DNA of 64,000 nt from Zobellia uliginosa (GCF_900156625.1 NZ_FTOB01000008.1:1-64000), one strand, 5' to 3'. Shown: positions 51,503 to 60,595, counted from the first letter of the stretch. Made by a program: numbers and translations. The notes: generated by a model from the sequence alone, not told the origin.

Positions 51503-52271
51503 AAGCTTCGATTTCTAGTAGGCGGTCAACAGTGACCGAACTGAGATTTTTCTTCCGCAAAAATAACAATAACTGTTCCAAAACGGCGATTGTTTTTTCG
51601 TTGGTGTCGTGCAGCAGTATAATATCGCCCTTTGATACCTTGTTCGTTATTCGTTTTAAGACGGTTTCTTCGGACCTTGATGTTGTGTCCAATGAGCGTA
51701 CGCTCCACCCTATGCTATGTACTTTTAGCTTGTCTACCGCTTTTGCGATCTGCGGGTTGGTCACCCCAAAAGCGGGTCGATAGAGTTTTATTTTTTTTCC
51801 GGTCAAGCTGTGTACAAGGTCTTTGGTCTGAACGAGCTCGTTCAAAACCTTATCTAACGAAAGAAAACCGAAAGTATTGGCGTGTGAGTATGTATGGTTG
51901 CCAATGGTGTGCCCTTGGGAAATGATCTGTTTTAAAATTTCCGGATGTTTCTCGATTCGTTGTCCAACGCAAAAGAAGGTCGCCTTGGCATTGTATTTTG
52001 CCAATAGTTCGAGTGCTTTGGGGGTGAATTCAGGGTTCGGGCCATCGTCAAACGTAATGGAGACCCAGTTCGTTTCAATGTTTTTGTTGGCATGTTTTGA
52101 GGTGAGATGGTAATTCCATTGGATAAAGAATGAGCCAAAAACCGTAAGGGAGAACCAAAGGAACAAAAGCGCAAAAACCGGCCACCAGGGTAGGTGTTCC
52201 ATAAAGCATAGTGCGACCAAGGGCAGCAAAAGAAAAACAGCAGTGGTATTTACCCTTTTCCGCCTTAACAT
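51495..52271 (-). CDS. NodB-like polysaccharide deacetylase
   Basis: The 258-residue protein has two N-terminal hydrophobic segments (TTAVFLLLPLVALCF and WWPVFALLFLWFSL) and a carbohydrate-esterase-4 domain: TFDDGPNPEF (catalytic Asp and metal Asp), IGNHTYSHAN (metal His-His) and a final IILLHDT motif. CE4 enzymes remove acetyl groups from amino sugars at the cell envelope. The link to pigment synthesis is unclear; it may modify an acceptor or polymer in the membrane, or act as an ester hydrolase. Confidence 0.85.
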   Translation of the reverse strand: MLRRKRVNTTAVFLLLPLVALCFMEHLPWWPVFALLFLWFSLTVFGSFFIQWNYHLTSKHANKNIETNWVSITFDDGPNPEFTPKALELLAKYNAKATFFCVGQRIEKHPEILKQIISQGHTIGNHTYSHANTFGFLSLDKVLNELVQTKDLVHSLTGKKIKLYRPAFGVTNPQIAKAVDKLKVHSIGWSVRSLDTTSRSEETVLKRITNKVSKGDIILLHDTNEKTIAVLEQLLLFLRKKNLSSVTVDRLLEIEAYA

Positions 52272-53329
52272 TTGCGAATTAAGGTAAGACTGTGGTTTTC
52301 TCCCCTATATTGGTTGTATATCAAAATGGTCTCTAGCTTCGCGGGGACGATAGCATTGAGTTGTACCACTTCGGGAAGCGTCTGTGTCTTTATAATTTTA
52401 TTGGCCAACCAAAAAGCAAATCCCGTTGCGGTATCGAATTCACCCGAAAGGTGTTTGTAATAGGCTTGGGGCGTATCTTTGAACAGGGAAGTGCCCAGCT
52501 GGTCGTAATAAGGGTCAAAATTAACGTCGCCATTGTTACCGAGTATGGCAAGGTCAATATCATCGATACCAAGTTGTTGCCGTTCTAAAAAGGCGAGCAC
52601 GTTTTCTTCGAGGCGTTCTTTTGATAGGGTGTTGAACGTTTTTACGGCAAGCAGTTCGGCGTAACAAGAGGGGGCTTTTTGATTCGAAAGCACAAAAAAG
52701 TGGGCGCCTTCACCCATTACCATGCCCTCGGTCTTCGATTGCAAAAGCTCTTGGGAGGCTACAGGTTCTTTTTTGATATGCCCGATCAAACGGTGAGTTT
52801 CCACATGATGGTCTACCAATTCATCTACACCGCCGACAAGAACGGTTCCGGCTTCATCGTTTTCGATCATCATCTTGGCGTCGATCAAAGACGATTCAAA
52901 AGAAACGGCCGAATGTACAAAGGTGAAATTGTGTCCTTTGCAACCTAGGCCAAGCGCAATTTGCCCTGCCACGGTATTGTGTGATGACTGAATAAAACGG
53001 GTAGGGGTTAAAAACTGCTCGTCGTTCTTGATGATATCGCTAACGAAACGTTCGGAGTCGCCAATACAGCCCAGTCCGGTACCTACGATAATGGCATCTA
53101 TGTTTTCTATTCCGGCTTCGGTAAGGGCATTTTTAGAACTTACCGTACTCATTTTTATACCTCTGGCCATGCGGCGTGCGGCCGCTGGCGGAATGTATTC
53201 TTTATAATTGGGGGCGATTACGGGTACCGTGCTAGCGTTGTACTCCGTAATTTCATTTAGAAACTCGCTGTTGTCAAAGGTTTTTTGGGCCGAAACCGAA
53301 CCTACGCTATTTATATATACTGGTTTCAT
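52265..53329 (-). CDS. Chain-length-factor-like ketosynthase, catalytic residues lost
   Basis: About 354 residues from ATG 53329, which overlaps the preceding stop as TAATG. The protein has the ketosynthase fold (GTGLGCIGDSERF, then SSHNTVAGQIALGLG, LVGGVDEL, EGAHFF), but key catalytic positions are changed. The segment equivalent to TACSS reads HSAVSFESS without cysteine. The first His motif (NAHGTAT) reads LGNNGDVNF. The second (FTGHTLA) reads LSGEFDTA. All three catalytic residues are therefore missing. This is the pattern of KS-beta/chain-length factors that pair with an active KS. The coupled upstream gene is such a KS. Confidence 0.87.
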   Translation of the reverse strand: MKPVYINSVGSVSAQKTFDNSEFLNEITEYNASTVPVIAPNYKEYIPPAAARRMARGIKMSTVSSKNALTEAGIENIDAIIVGTGLGCIGDSERFVSDIIKNDEQFLTPTRFIQSSHNTVAGQIALGLGCKGHNFTFVHSAVSFESSLIDAKMMIENDEAGTVLVGGVDELVDHHVETHRLIGHIKKEPVASQELLQSKTEGMVMGEGAHFFVLSNQKAPSCYAELLAVKTFNTLSKERLEENVLAFLERQQLGIDDIDLAILGNNGDVNFDPYYDQLGTSLFKDTPQAYYKHLSGEFDTATGFAFWLANKIIKTQTLPEVVQLNAIVPAKLETILIYNQYRGENHSLTLIRKC

Positions 53330-54531
53330 TAGGCTTCTTTGGAAAAGATTAAAGTGGAACAATTTCCGCCGAACCCGAAAGAATTGGAGAGTACATGGTG
53401 CAACTCCTTTTGTTTTACCGTCGTTTGCGGAAGCAGTTCAAATTCCTTCATCGGGGTGGTAAAGTTGAGGTTAGGGTAAATTACGTTGTTCTGTAATGCC
53501 AAAACCGAATATACGGCCTCTACGCCACCTGCAACGGCCAATGTATGGCCCGTAAAGGCCTTGGTTGAACTGAATTCGGGCACCTTGTCGCCAAATATCC
53601 GAAGTAAGGAACGGCCTTCGGAAAGGTCGTTGTTCGGTGTTGCGGTTCCGTGTGCGTTTATGTAATCGATATCGGATGGGGTCAAGCCCGAAACTTTCAA
53701 GGCTTTTTCCATCGCCAGTACGGCACCGTCCCCGTTTTCAGAGGAGGCGGTTTGGTGAAAGGCATCATTGGCATTGCCGTAGCCTTTTACGTAACCCAAT
53801 ACTTTTTTCTGGTCTCTTTTTACAATCTCATCGGATTCTAATACAAGGTAGGCCGCGGCCTCACCGAGGTTAAGTCCTTTTCTATTGTCGTCAAATGGCG
53901 TGTTGTAAGTGTCGGAGAGGATCATCAAGGTCTTGAAGCCGTTGATGGTGAATTTGCACAGGCTATCGGTACCACCGACTATAACACGGTCTAATTGTCC
54001 TGATTTTATCATTCGCGCCCCCAACATAATGGCGTTGGCCGCCGATGAACAAGCGGTGCTTATGGTAGAGACAAAACTCTCTGATATACCAAGGTGGTCC
54101 GCCAGTTTTTGTGTGGAGTCGCCTGCATGAAGTCCATTGATATGGCCCCAATGTTCATCGGTCTCAAAATATTCAAAATAATACTTTTCCGATTGGTCCA
54201 TACCACCTACGGTAGTTCCGGAAATGAGTCCGGTCTCACAATCGTTGATGTCGGTGATTCCGGCTTGTAATACGGCTTCCTCTGCGGCAAGCATGGCCAA
54301 TAAGGCCGTTCTTGATACGGCCGTTTCTTCGGCTATTCCCAATTTTTCCTTCAATTGGGCATTGGTCATCCCTATTTCGCCTACCATGATATCGTTTTTG
54401 TGAACGGTATCTATTTTTGAAATTCTAGAAATGCCAAGTTTGCCAGAGACCAGCGCCTCATAGTTTTCCTGCACATTGTTCCCAATGGCGGAAATAGCTC
54501 CCATTCCCGTAATTGCTACGCCCTTGCACAT
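53329..54531 (-). CDS. Beta-ketoacyl-ACP synthase II (KS-alpha, pigment cluster)
   Basis: The 400-residue condensing enzyme has the full FabF catalytic set: Cys in STACSSAANAI, His in NAHGTATPNND and His in FTGHTLAVAGG. It extends the polyene chain by decarboxylative condensation with malonyl-ACP. The following gene, coupled by a one-base overlap, encodes a chain-length-factor-like partner, so a heterodimer as in type II polyketide and aryl-polyene systems is likely. A 122-bp gap separates it from the acyl carrier protein. Confidence 0.93.
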   Translation of the reverse strand: MCKGVAITGMGAISAIGNNVQENYEALVSGKLGISRISKIDTVHKNDIMVGEIGMTNAQLKEKLGIAEETAVSRTALLAMLAAEEAVLQAGITDINDCETGLISGTTVGGMDQSEKYYFEYFETDEHWGHINGLHAGDSTQKLADHLGISESFVSTISTACSSAANAIMLGARMIKSGQLDRVIVGGTDSLCKFTINGFKTLMILSDTYNTPFDDNRKGLNLGEAAAYLVLESDEIVKRDQKKVLGYVKGYGNANDAFHQTASSENGDGAVLAMEKALKVSGLTPSDIDYINAHGTATPNNDLSEGRSLLRIFGDKVPEFSSTKAFTGHTLAVAGGVEAVYSVLALQNNVIYPNLNFTTPMKEFELLPQTTVKQKELHHVLSNSFGFGGNCSTLIFSKEA

Positions 54532-54653
54532 ATTAATTTGGAAGTATTATAGATATAGAATAAAAATACGAATCTTAGACTTAAGTGCGAATTCTGTATA
54601 CCGCTTGCGACTTATAGGTCGGTGTGCCAGGTAGCTTAAAAAACGAAGGGTCT
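54532..54653. other. Gap between KS and ACP genes
   Basis: A 122-bp spacer in an otherwise compact operon. No gene is visible. It may hold an internal promoter or mRNA-processing site; no clear -7 box or hairpin was found. Confidence 0.4.
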
Positions 54654-54911
54654 TTAGTTCGATCGGTTCGCTGCAATATAGGCGGCCATGGTATCGATAG
54701 ACTCAAAAATCTTACGCCCTTCTTTCGGGTCGGCCAATTTAATGCCGTAATCTTTGTCGAGCATTACAATAAGCTCTAACGCATCGATAGAGTCAAGACC
54801 AAGACCTTCTCCAAAAAGCGGGTCGTTATTTGCGATTTCGTCAACGGAAACATCTTCCAAGTTTAGTTGCTCGATGATTTTCTCCTTCAATTCTTGTTTA
54901 AGTTCGCTCAT
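54654..54911 (-). CDS. Acyl carrier protein (pigment cluster)
   Basis: The 85-residue ACP has the phosphopantetheine site in LGLDSIDALEL (Ser near 41), acidic helices and a family-typical length. It carries the growing polyene or dialkylresorcinol precursor between ketosynthases, ketoreductase and dehydratases. The start overlaps the end of the ketosynthase-like fragment by four bases (ATGA). One further ACP is expected in such loci and may lie beyond the window. Confidence 0.93.
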   Translation of the reverse strand: MSELKQELKEKIIEQLNLEDVSVDEIANNDPLFGEGLGLDSIDALELIVMLDKDYGIKLADPKEGRKIFESIDTMAAYIAANRSN

Positions 54912-55513
54912 TTTGTTCTGTATAATTTGGTCAGTTCTCCGGTATCATGGGGCAACAAACCTTTTTTAGCGATAACGTATAAAAACGCATCATATTTTCC
55001 TTTATCATATTCAACCCAGCCGCATAGTACTTCATCGGCTTTACCCGTCTCTAGCAGATCATTGGCGTAATCTGACAATAAATGGGGGTTAAACTCGGCA
55101 AATATAAAGAAACTATTTTCAGAATACAGTTTGTGGCGAATGCTAATTTCTCCCATACAGATATTTGGGAGGGTGTAGACGAATACGGCCGGACTGGCAA
55201 ATGCGCCTGATCGGTCGCTAATGGCGGCCTGGTGCTTGCGGTCGGTGTCTAGGCTTGAGGCCTTGTTTGAAAGCACAAGGGCGGTATTTTTTTCCTGGTC
55301 TTTTAATAGCACCTCGGCACCCATAAAGGCCAATTTGCTGAGGTTGTCCATTTTGAAGAATTTGGAATAGTCGGTTTCAAAATATTTGTAAGCCGCTTTT
55401 ATAAAGGCCGGAAACTCTTCGGAGGCATCGGAAAACAAAACTTTTCCGTTTCTGGAAATTTCTCCATTGGCAATGCGGCAATATGATTTTATATAGTGAC
55501 CGGGCATATTCAT
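54908..55513 (-). CDS. Half-length ketosynthase-like protein (pigment cluster)
   Basis: From ATG 55513 the product is about 201 residues and starts in an ATGA overlap with the preceding stop. It resembles only the N-terminal half of a ketosynthase: ALVLSNKASSLDTD, then FASPAVFVYTLPNICMGEIS and KADEVLCGWVEY. The catalytic His motifs of the C-terminal half are absent. Similar 200-residue '3-oxoacyl-ACP synthase' proteins are annotated in aryl-polyene and flexirubin clusters, so this is probably the normal length and not a truncation. The role could be a scaffold or partner to the neighbouring full KS. Confidence 0.8.
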   Translation of the reverse strand: MNMPGHYIKSYCRIANGEISRNGKVLFSDASEEFPAFIKAAYKYFETDYSKFFKMDNLSKLAFMGAEVLLKDQEKNTALVLSNKASSLDTDRKHQAAISDRSGAFASPAVFVYTLPNICMGEISIRHKLYSENSFFIFAEFNPHLLSDYANDLLETGKADEVLCGWVEYDKGKYDAFLYVIAKKGLLPHDTGELTKLYRTK

Positions 55514-56658
55514 GGATTGATTTTTTGGAAGATTGCCGCTGTATTGCAACCTCCGAAACCGGAAGCTGTCTTTAGAAAAACACTGCTTTCCTTGGCGGTG
55601 GTTTCTTGTATGATGTTCAAGGGTTGCGAAACGCCCAGTTCTTGAAAGCCAAGGGAGGCGAACAAGGTGTTCGAATGCAAGGAATACATGCCGATAATGG
55701 TTTCCAAAAGACCGGAAGCCCCTAGGGTATGCCCAAAATAGCCCTTTAAGCTATTTAGGGGACTGTCTTGTAAATGGGCCCGGTTAAAGGCAATGGCCTC
55801 CATTTCATCGTTGTACATGGTAGCCGTACCGTGGGCCGAAATAAAATCTATGGCCTTGGGGGCTAGTTGGGCTTGGCGCATGGCCGATGCAATGCTTCGG
55901 TAAAGGCCTTCGCCGGTTCGGGAGGGTCCCGATATATGGTTGGCATCGTTGCACGAGGCTTCCCCGAGTATACGAACGGATGCATCAATGAGTCGGTCTT
56001 TGTCCTTGGTTACGAGGACACTGCATCCAACTTCGCCTATATTGATTCCTGTCCGGGTCTTGCAATACGGTCTACAGGGAGATTCGCTTAAGGCCTGAAA
56101 CGAATTAAAGCCCGATAAAATAAATTTGCTGACCAAGTCTCCGGCAACCACAAATACGTGGTCATAGCGTTTTTGGTGAATGAGGCGCTTGGCTACGGCC
56201 AAGGCCAAAACTCCCGAAACACAGGCGTTAGATAATACTAAGGCTTCGTTTTTGAAGCCGAAAAAGGATTTTATTTTCCCACCCAGTTCACTCAGGTAGG
56301 CCCTGCTTTCATCGAAAGGGCTGTCGGTATCCAAGACATCGATATTGCCTTTGGTAGTCGATATGATGAGTCCGACCCTGTCCGTTAGGGGGACACCCGA
56401 GTTTTTAAGGGTATCGGCCAAAGAGACCAAAAGGATTTCTTCGAGTCGGGTATAGGCTTCTTGGGGGTTGAGCTTCAAGAATGCCTCATGTACGTTTTTT
56501 TGGTCGATCAGGGAAGAGTAAAAAGGGTTGGGAAGCAAGTCGGGGTCGTTCACCAAGGTGAGTCCGGATACTTCGTTCTTAATACCATCTATCGCGGCAG
56601 CGCTATCGAGTCCGTAAGCGGAAACAATATTGTTATGTGAGAGGTAAACACTATCCAT
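55510..56658 (-). CDS. Beta-ketoacyl synthase, third copy (pigment cluster)
   Basis: The 382-residue condensing enzyme has an intact catalytic set: Cys in SNACVSGVLAL, His in SAHGTATMYND, and His in YFGHTLGASG. It is more divergent than the KS II gene and starts without the usual FabF N-terminus (MDSVYLSHNNIVSAYG). It probably starts or ends the chain, for example condensing the aryl starter with malonyl-ACP, while the KS-alpha/CLF pair elongates. The 5' end overlaps the thioesterase gene by eight bases and the 3' end overlaps the half-length KS-like gene. Confidence 0.9.
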   Translation of the reverse strand: MDSVYLSHNNIVSAYGLDSAAAIDGIKNEVSGLTLVNDPDLLPNPFYSSLIDQKNVHEAFLKLNPQEAYTRLEEILLVSLADTLKNSGVPLTDRVGLIISTTKGNIDVLDTDSPFDESRAYLSELGGKIKSFFGFKNEALVLSNACVSGVLALAVAKRLIHQKRYDHVFVVAGDLVSKFILSGFNSFQALSESPCRPYCKTRTGINIGEVGCSVLVTKDKDRLIDASVRILGEASCNDANHISGPSRTGEGLYRSIASAMRQAQLAPKAIDFISAHGTATMYNDEMEAIAFNRAHLQDSPLNSLKGYFGHTLGASGLLETIIGMYSLHSNTLFASLGFQELGVSQPLNIIQETTAKESSVFLKTASGFGGCNTAAIFQKINP

Positions 56659-57088
56659 CTAAAAGGCCTACTTTTTTCTTCCATTCGGTAAAAAATGGAG
56701 GAATTACCAATGAGAGTTCCCCGCCCAATTCCACAAAGACCTGAACGGTCTCCCCGGTACAGACCACGGCCCCCTTGGGGTTGTAAATCTCATATTTGAA
56801 AATCATTTTAGCGGCGGCACAGTCAACATAGGTAGTTTTTATAGTGGCTACATCGCCGTAGCTCAATGGTAGTTTGTGCTCGCAGACCGATTTGACTATG
56901 GGCGTGGAAAAATTGTGGGCTTTTTGATCTAGGTACGAAATGCCATGGTGGCGTCCAAAGGCTTCGCGCCCATCTTCAAAGTACTGAATATAATTGCCGT
57001 GCCAGACAATGCCCAATGGGTCCGTTTCCGCAAAACGTACCCGTACCTCACTTGTGAAGCTAATTTCTTTTTTGGTTTTAGACGGCAT
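56651..57088 (-). CDS. Hot-dog acyl-thioesterase (pigment cluster)
   Basis: About 145 residues from ATG 57088 (an upstream ATG at 57115 would add nine residues inside the ABC permease gene). The domain has VRFAETDPLGIVWHGNYIQY, the Asp of the 4-hydroxybenzoyl-CoA thioesterase family, and HHGISYLDQ. It should hydrolyse an acyl-ACP or acyl-CoA thioester, possibly releasing the finished polyene chain or proofreading. Overlaps on both ends (11 and 8 bases) show it is part of the same operon. Confidence 0.87.
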   Translation of the reverse strand: MPSKTKKEISFTSEVRVRFAETDPLGIVWHGNYIQYFEDGREAFGRHHGISYLDQKAHNFSTPIVKSVCEHKLPLSYGDVATIKTTYVDCAAAKMIFKYEIYNPKGAVVCTGETVQVFVELGGELSLVIPPFFTEWKKKVGLLDG

Positions 57089-58346
57089 TTTTTCTTTCGT
57101 TATAGATAATGGCAATGAGCGTTGTGATTACGAAAAAACCGAGTAAAAGCGATATTTCGGGGATAAGCTCAATAAAGGTTGCGTTGCGCAAAAATACATC
57201 ATAAAATGCACTTAATCCCCAATTCATTGGTGATAGGTTAGAGAGCAACTGCATAAATTTGGGCATGGCAAAAACAGGAACCCAAACCCCTCCTATAGCG
57301 GCTAGGATGACCACAAAAGTGGCGCCGAAAGGAGCCGATTGTTCTTGGGTCTTGGCAATGGTGCCCAATAGAAGGCCTAGGCCAACGGCCGCCAGACCTG
57401 CAAAGAAGGCCACCACGAACAAAAGCGGCAGTCTGCCCGTAACATCGAGTTTAGGCAGGCCTATCAGGGGGAAAAGAAAAATTCCCACGGCCAGCATTAG
57501 GGCGAACTGCACTAAGGAAACCCCTAGAAAGACTATGGTTTTTCCGCCAAGAACGGTGGCGTACGATACGGGGTTCGTCCTCAGCCGCACAAAAGTCCCT
57601 TGGTTTTTTTCCTTGACCATATTAATGGCCAAGGGCAGAATAATGAAAAAGATGGCGAAAAGCGTCCATGCGGGAATGTTGTGCTGGGTAGAGTTCGGTA
57701 TCAAGGCCTTTTCGTGCTTGCTCGGTACAATTTCGGTAAAGGTGATGAATTGCTCCGTCTCAAATATTTTTTCCGAGGGGTCGTCGGTCAACTGCTCTTG
57801 AAAAGCCTTGTAGATGGTCTCGGTCTCTATTTTTGAAATCATCTTGTCAATATTGCTACGAACCGAGCTCTTGAACGATTGCTGCGTAGCCGGATCAAAG
57901 TAAAGTTTTACTTCCCTGGGCTTGACTATCGATTTAGGCTCGGGAATGCTTTCTTCGTTATCACTGAATTTTGAAAGAATGCCGTCTACGTTCTCGTTGA
58001 TTTTGATCTCGAGTTCCGATGATAGGTTTTTGGGTATGACAATGGCCAGTTGATAGTCGCCTTTAAGCACTTGCGCTTTGGCTTCCTCGTCGGTAGCTGC
58101 CATATCTACTTGAAATAATTTGGAGTCGGCTAAACTTTTTAAGATGTCTTCCGATACTTTCCCCTTGTCAAGATCGACCAATAGGATAGGCAGTTTGGTC
58201 TCTTTTACAGATTTGAATGAATTGTCTTGAATGGTGGTAATAACGATTACCAACAGCAAGGGCATCAGAAATAGTACGGCCAAGCCCCCGATGTCGCGTG
58301 TTACGAGTAAAAACTCCTTGTATGTAGAGGCCCAAAGTTTATGCAT
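57078..58346 (-). CDS. ABC-2-type permease (pigment cluster)
   Basis: About 422 residues from ATG 58346, which follows the ATPase gene by an eight-base overlap (an in-frame ATG at 58385 is possible). It has an N-terminal membrane helix (GLAVLFLMPLLLVIVITT), a large extracytoplasmic domain (about 40-220), then five helices including FFIILPLAINMVKEKNQGTF and VGLGLLLGTIA. It is the membrane half of an ABC-2 exporter with the ATPase encoded before it. It probably exports the pigment or its lipid precursor. Confidence 0.9.
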   Translation of the reverse strand: MHKLWASTYKEFLLVTRDIGGLAVLFLMPLLLVIVITTIQDNSFKSVKETKLPILLVDLDKGKVSEDILKSLADSKLFQVDMAATDEEAKAQVLKGDYQLAIVIPKNLSSELEIKINENVDGILSKFSDNEESIPEPKSIVKPREVKLYFDPATQQSFKSSVRSNIDKMISKIETETIYKAFQEQLTDDPSEKIFETEQFITFTEIVPSKHEKALIPNSTQHNIPAWTLFAIFFIILPLAINMVKEKNQGTFVRLRTNPVSYATVLGGKTIVFLGVSLVQFALMLAVGIFLFPLIGLPKLDVTGRLPLLFVVAFFAGLAAVGLGLLLGTIAKTQEQSAPFGATFVVILAAIGGVWVPVFAMPKFMQLLSNLSPMNWGLSAFYDVFLRNATFIELIPEISLLLGFFVITTLIAIIYNERKNAV

Positions 58347-59082
58347 GGTCACGTAGAGCTTTACCGGTTTTCGCCAAGAATACATCCTCTAGGTGTTCGG
58401 CATTTTCTTCTTGGGCGATAAGTTCCTTGGGCTTGCCCAAACCAACCAATGTACCGTGATCGATAATGCCAACGCGGGTACAAAATTGCTCTGCCTCGTT
58501 CAAATGGTGGGAGGTGTAAATAATCGTCGTGCCCAAGGTATTCAGTTCTTTTAGATAGGCCATGATTACGTTCTTTGACTGTACATCTACGCCTACGGTA
58601 GGTTCGTCTAAAAACAGTACTTTGGGTTTGTGCAGAATGCTCGATATAAGGTTGATACGGCGTTTCATACCCCCCGAAAAGGCCTTTATTTTCTTATGGG
58701 CGAATTTTGATAGCCCCATGGTTTCAAGGTGTGAATTGATATCGTTCTTTAACGATTGGCCCTTAAGTCCGTACATACTTCCGAAATATACGAGGTTTTC
58801 GTAGGCGGTCAGGGAAGGGTAGAGGGCATATTCCTGAGGAACGATTCCTATCAACTGCTTCAGCTGGTTCTTGTGCTCTTTGTAGTTCAATCCGTCAATC
58901 GTAAAACTTCCGGAAGTGGGTTTCAATAAAGAGCTCAACATGGAAATAAGAGTGGTCTTTCCGGCTCCGTTGGGACCTAAAAGTCCGAAAATCTCCCCTT
59001 CCGCTATGGTCAAATCCAAATTCCGGACTGAAAAATCGTCGGCACCCTTATACTTTTTTGAAAGATCGTTGATTTGGATCAT
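58339..59082 (-). CDS. ABC transporter ATPase (pigment cluster)
   Basis: A 247-residue nucleotide-binding subunit with Walker A (GLLGPNGAGKTT), the Q-loop, signature (FSGGMKRRINLISS), Walker B (VLFLDEPTVGVD) and the H-loop (YTSHHLNEAEQF). Domain length is standard for ABC-2 partners. It powers export through the permease encoded next, with which it overlaps by eight bases. A 74-bp gap separates it from the BtrH-like gene. Confidence 0.94.
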   Translation of the reverse strand: MIQINDLSKKYKGADDFSVRNLDLTIAEGEIFGLLGPNGAGKTTLISMLSSLLKPTSGSFTIDGLNYKEHKNQLKQLIGIVPQEYALYPSLTAYENLVYFGSMYGLKGQSLKNDINSHLETMGLSKFAHKKIKAFSGGMKRRINLISSILHKPKVLFLDEPTVGVDVQSKNVIMAYLKELNTLGTTIIYTSHHLNEAEQFCTRVGIIDHGTLVGLGKPKELIAQEENAEHLEDVFLAKTGKALRDHA

Positions 59083-59156
59083 GATGTCAAAACTAATCGA
59101 AAATTCTAAGATAAAGTCTTGTTTTTCCTTTTTAGTGAATCGGACTTGGATCGATG

Positions 59157-60152
59157 CTAGATCGCTTTTTTCAATTTCTTAAAAAAGGCCGCTTCGCTAT
59201 CGGCAATGGCGTCTAGTTCATCTGCCACTTTGTTATAGGCATCGTTTTGGGCGCTGCGGTTTTTGTAGATACGGGATGCATTTACGGCAAAATCGCGCCA
59301 GTCGTCACCGATTTTGGTCATTTCCTTCGAAAGTTCCTTGAGTTTTTCGTTGCCGAGTACTTGGCTGGCCTCTTGTAGAAATGCGGCGTAGATATAACGA
59401 AACCCGCCACCTCCGGTTCCTATCTCTTCTTGCATGCGAACGATTTGGCCCAAGTAGTGGTTGGCCGTCTTGGCCCCTTTTTTCTTCGGCCATTTGCGGA
59501 TCAGTTTCGAGATCGTCTTAATGCCTTTGTAGCCCACTATGGGTACGGGTGCTGTCATTTCACGGCAGGTCTGTTTGATGCCTTTGATAATGGCACTCTT
59601 CAATTCCAACGTTTTAGGAAAGGAGGTCGGATAGTAAATATGCCCTTTAGGGGCGAAAGCGCCTTTGGCAAAACGCACTTTTTCCAATTGCTTTTCGGTC
59701 AGGGTGGTGACCTGTTCCATAACGGGGTCACTGATCAGGTAGTTTTCATTTTCCTTACCGTAGACCACCAAATTGTGGGCGTTAAAGTGAAAGCGGTATT
59801 CGTCGGGAAAGTACAAGAGGTTGTAGACCCCTACCTGAAGTCCGACGGGATTGTTTTTTTGTAAATTTTCATCGAGCCGTGCCTTTGCCGTTTCGGGACT
59901 GTTGAATTTTTCGCGCTTTATTTTTATGCCTACCCTCTTGGCAAATCGATTGAAGATAAGGCCTGGCATGGCCCGGTAGGTTACAACCGGCGCATGGTTA
60001 ACCTTTAAAAAGGGGATGTAGCAGAACAATAGTCCTGATCCAATGCCGAAAACCATGGGTTCACTCACCTCAAAACCATTGTGGCGCATTAAGTTACTTA
60101 CCACACCATTTTCGCAGTGCGCAGATTGTTTATGGGTAAATTCTATTTGCAT
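59157..60152 (-). CDS. BtrH-N/DUF4872 acyltransferase-like protein (pigment cluster)
   Basis: The 331-residue product begins with the butirosin-biosynthesis-H N-terminal domain: KQSAHCENGVVSNLM (Cys13), FHFNAHNLVVYG (His) and YLISDP (Asp). These could form a Cys-His-Asp triad as in papain-like acyltransferases. The C-terminal half is DUF4872 (IGDDWRDFAVNASRIYKNRS). BtrH transfers an ACP-bound acyl group to an amine in butirosin synthesis. In this locus a similar enzyme could move the polyene acyl chain from ACP to a hydroxyl of the dialkylresorcinol, making the flexirubin ester. Fold is well supported; reaction is inference. Confidence 0.85.
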   Translation of the reverse strand: MQIEFTHKQSAHCENGVVSNLMRHNGFEVSEPMVFGIGSGLLFCYIPFLKVNHAPVVTYRAMPGLIFNRFAKRVGIKIKREKFNSPETAKARLDENLQKNNPVGLQVGVYNLLYFPDEYRFHFNAHNLVVYGKENENYLISDPVMEQVTTLTEKQLEKVRFAKGAFAPKGHIYYPTSFPKTLELKSAIIKGIKQTCREMTAPVPIVGYKGIKTISKLIRKWPKKKGAKTANHYLGQIVRMQEEIGTGGGGFRYIYAAFLQEASQVLGNEKLKELSKEMTKIGDDWRDFAVNASRIYKNRSAQNDAYNKVADELDAIADSEAAFFKKLKKAI

Positions 60153-60160
60153 GGGGATGT

Positions 60161-60559
60161 TTAAGAAATATGTTTCAGTTCTTCAATGCTGATTTCGAAG
60201 ACATCGGCATACCTTTGAAGGGTTTTTTGGCTCAGTTTTTTAAAAATGTTAGGCTTAAAATGTCGCTTTACACGCCATTGCCAAAGTCCCACATAGCTCG
60301 ATAAGATAGGGAGGTCCATTTTGTGCAGCTCCATATAGTATTCAATGGGGCTGGTCTCATTGTTCTGAACGCGTTCTTTGGCCTTGGCCACACGCTCCTC
60401 GATCTCTTTTATGGCGTTGTTGAGTGCAATGGTCTTGGGGTCCCAGCCAGAACTAAGGGCTGTGGTGTATTCGCCATTCTCGTCTACGGCATAGGTAAGT
60501 TCTTTGGTATGGGCAGAATCTAACAGGCCTTTATCTTGTGGTACTTCTTCTTTTTTCAC
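60161..60559 (-). CDS. Conserved-type hypothetical protein (pigment cluster)
   Basis: The 132-residue soluble protein has an acidic N-terminus (KEEVPQDKGLLDSAHTKELT), a long charged helix (IKEIEERVAKAKERVQNNET) and a conserved-looking WQWRVKRHFKPNIFKKLSQ region ending with a helical YADVFEISIEELKH. No catalytic motif is seen. It lies 9 bp before the BtrH-like gene and 37 bp after the dehydratase gene. This position is typical of small accessory proteins in flexirubin loci, but its role is not known to me. Confidence 0.72.
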   Translation of the reverse strand: MKKEEVPQDKGLLDSAHTKELTYAVDENGEYTTALSSGWDPKTIALNNAIKEIEERVAKAKERVQNNETSPIEYYMELHKMDLPILSSYVGLWQWRVKRHFKPNIFKKLSQKTLQRYADVFEISIEELKHIS

Positions 60560-60595
60560 TGTTCGTTAATTTGGGGGGTTATTGATTTTTCCCTC

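Noticed and set aside
54908-55513. Truncated ketosynthase as pseudogene
   Set aside because: It is coupled to its neighbours by overlapping start and stop codons and similar 200-residue proteins are annotated in related clusters, so it is likely intact.
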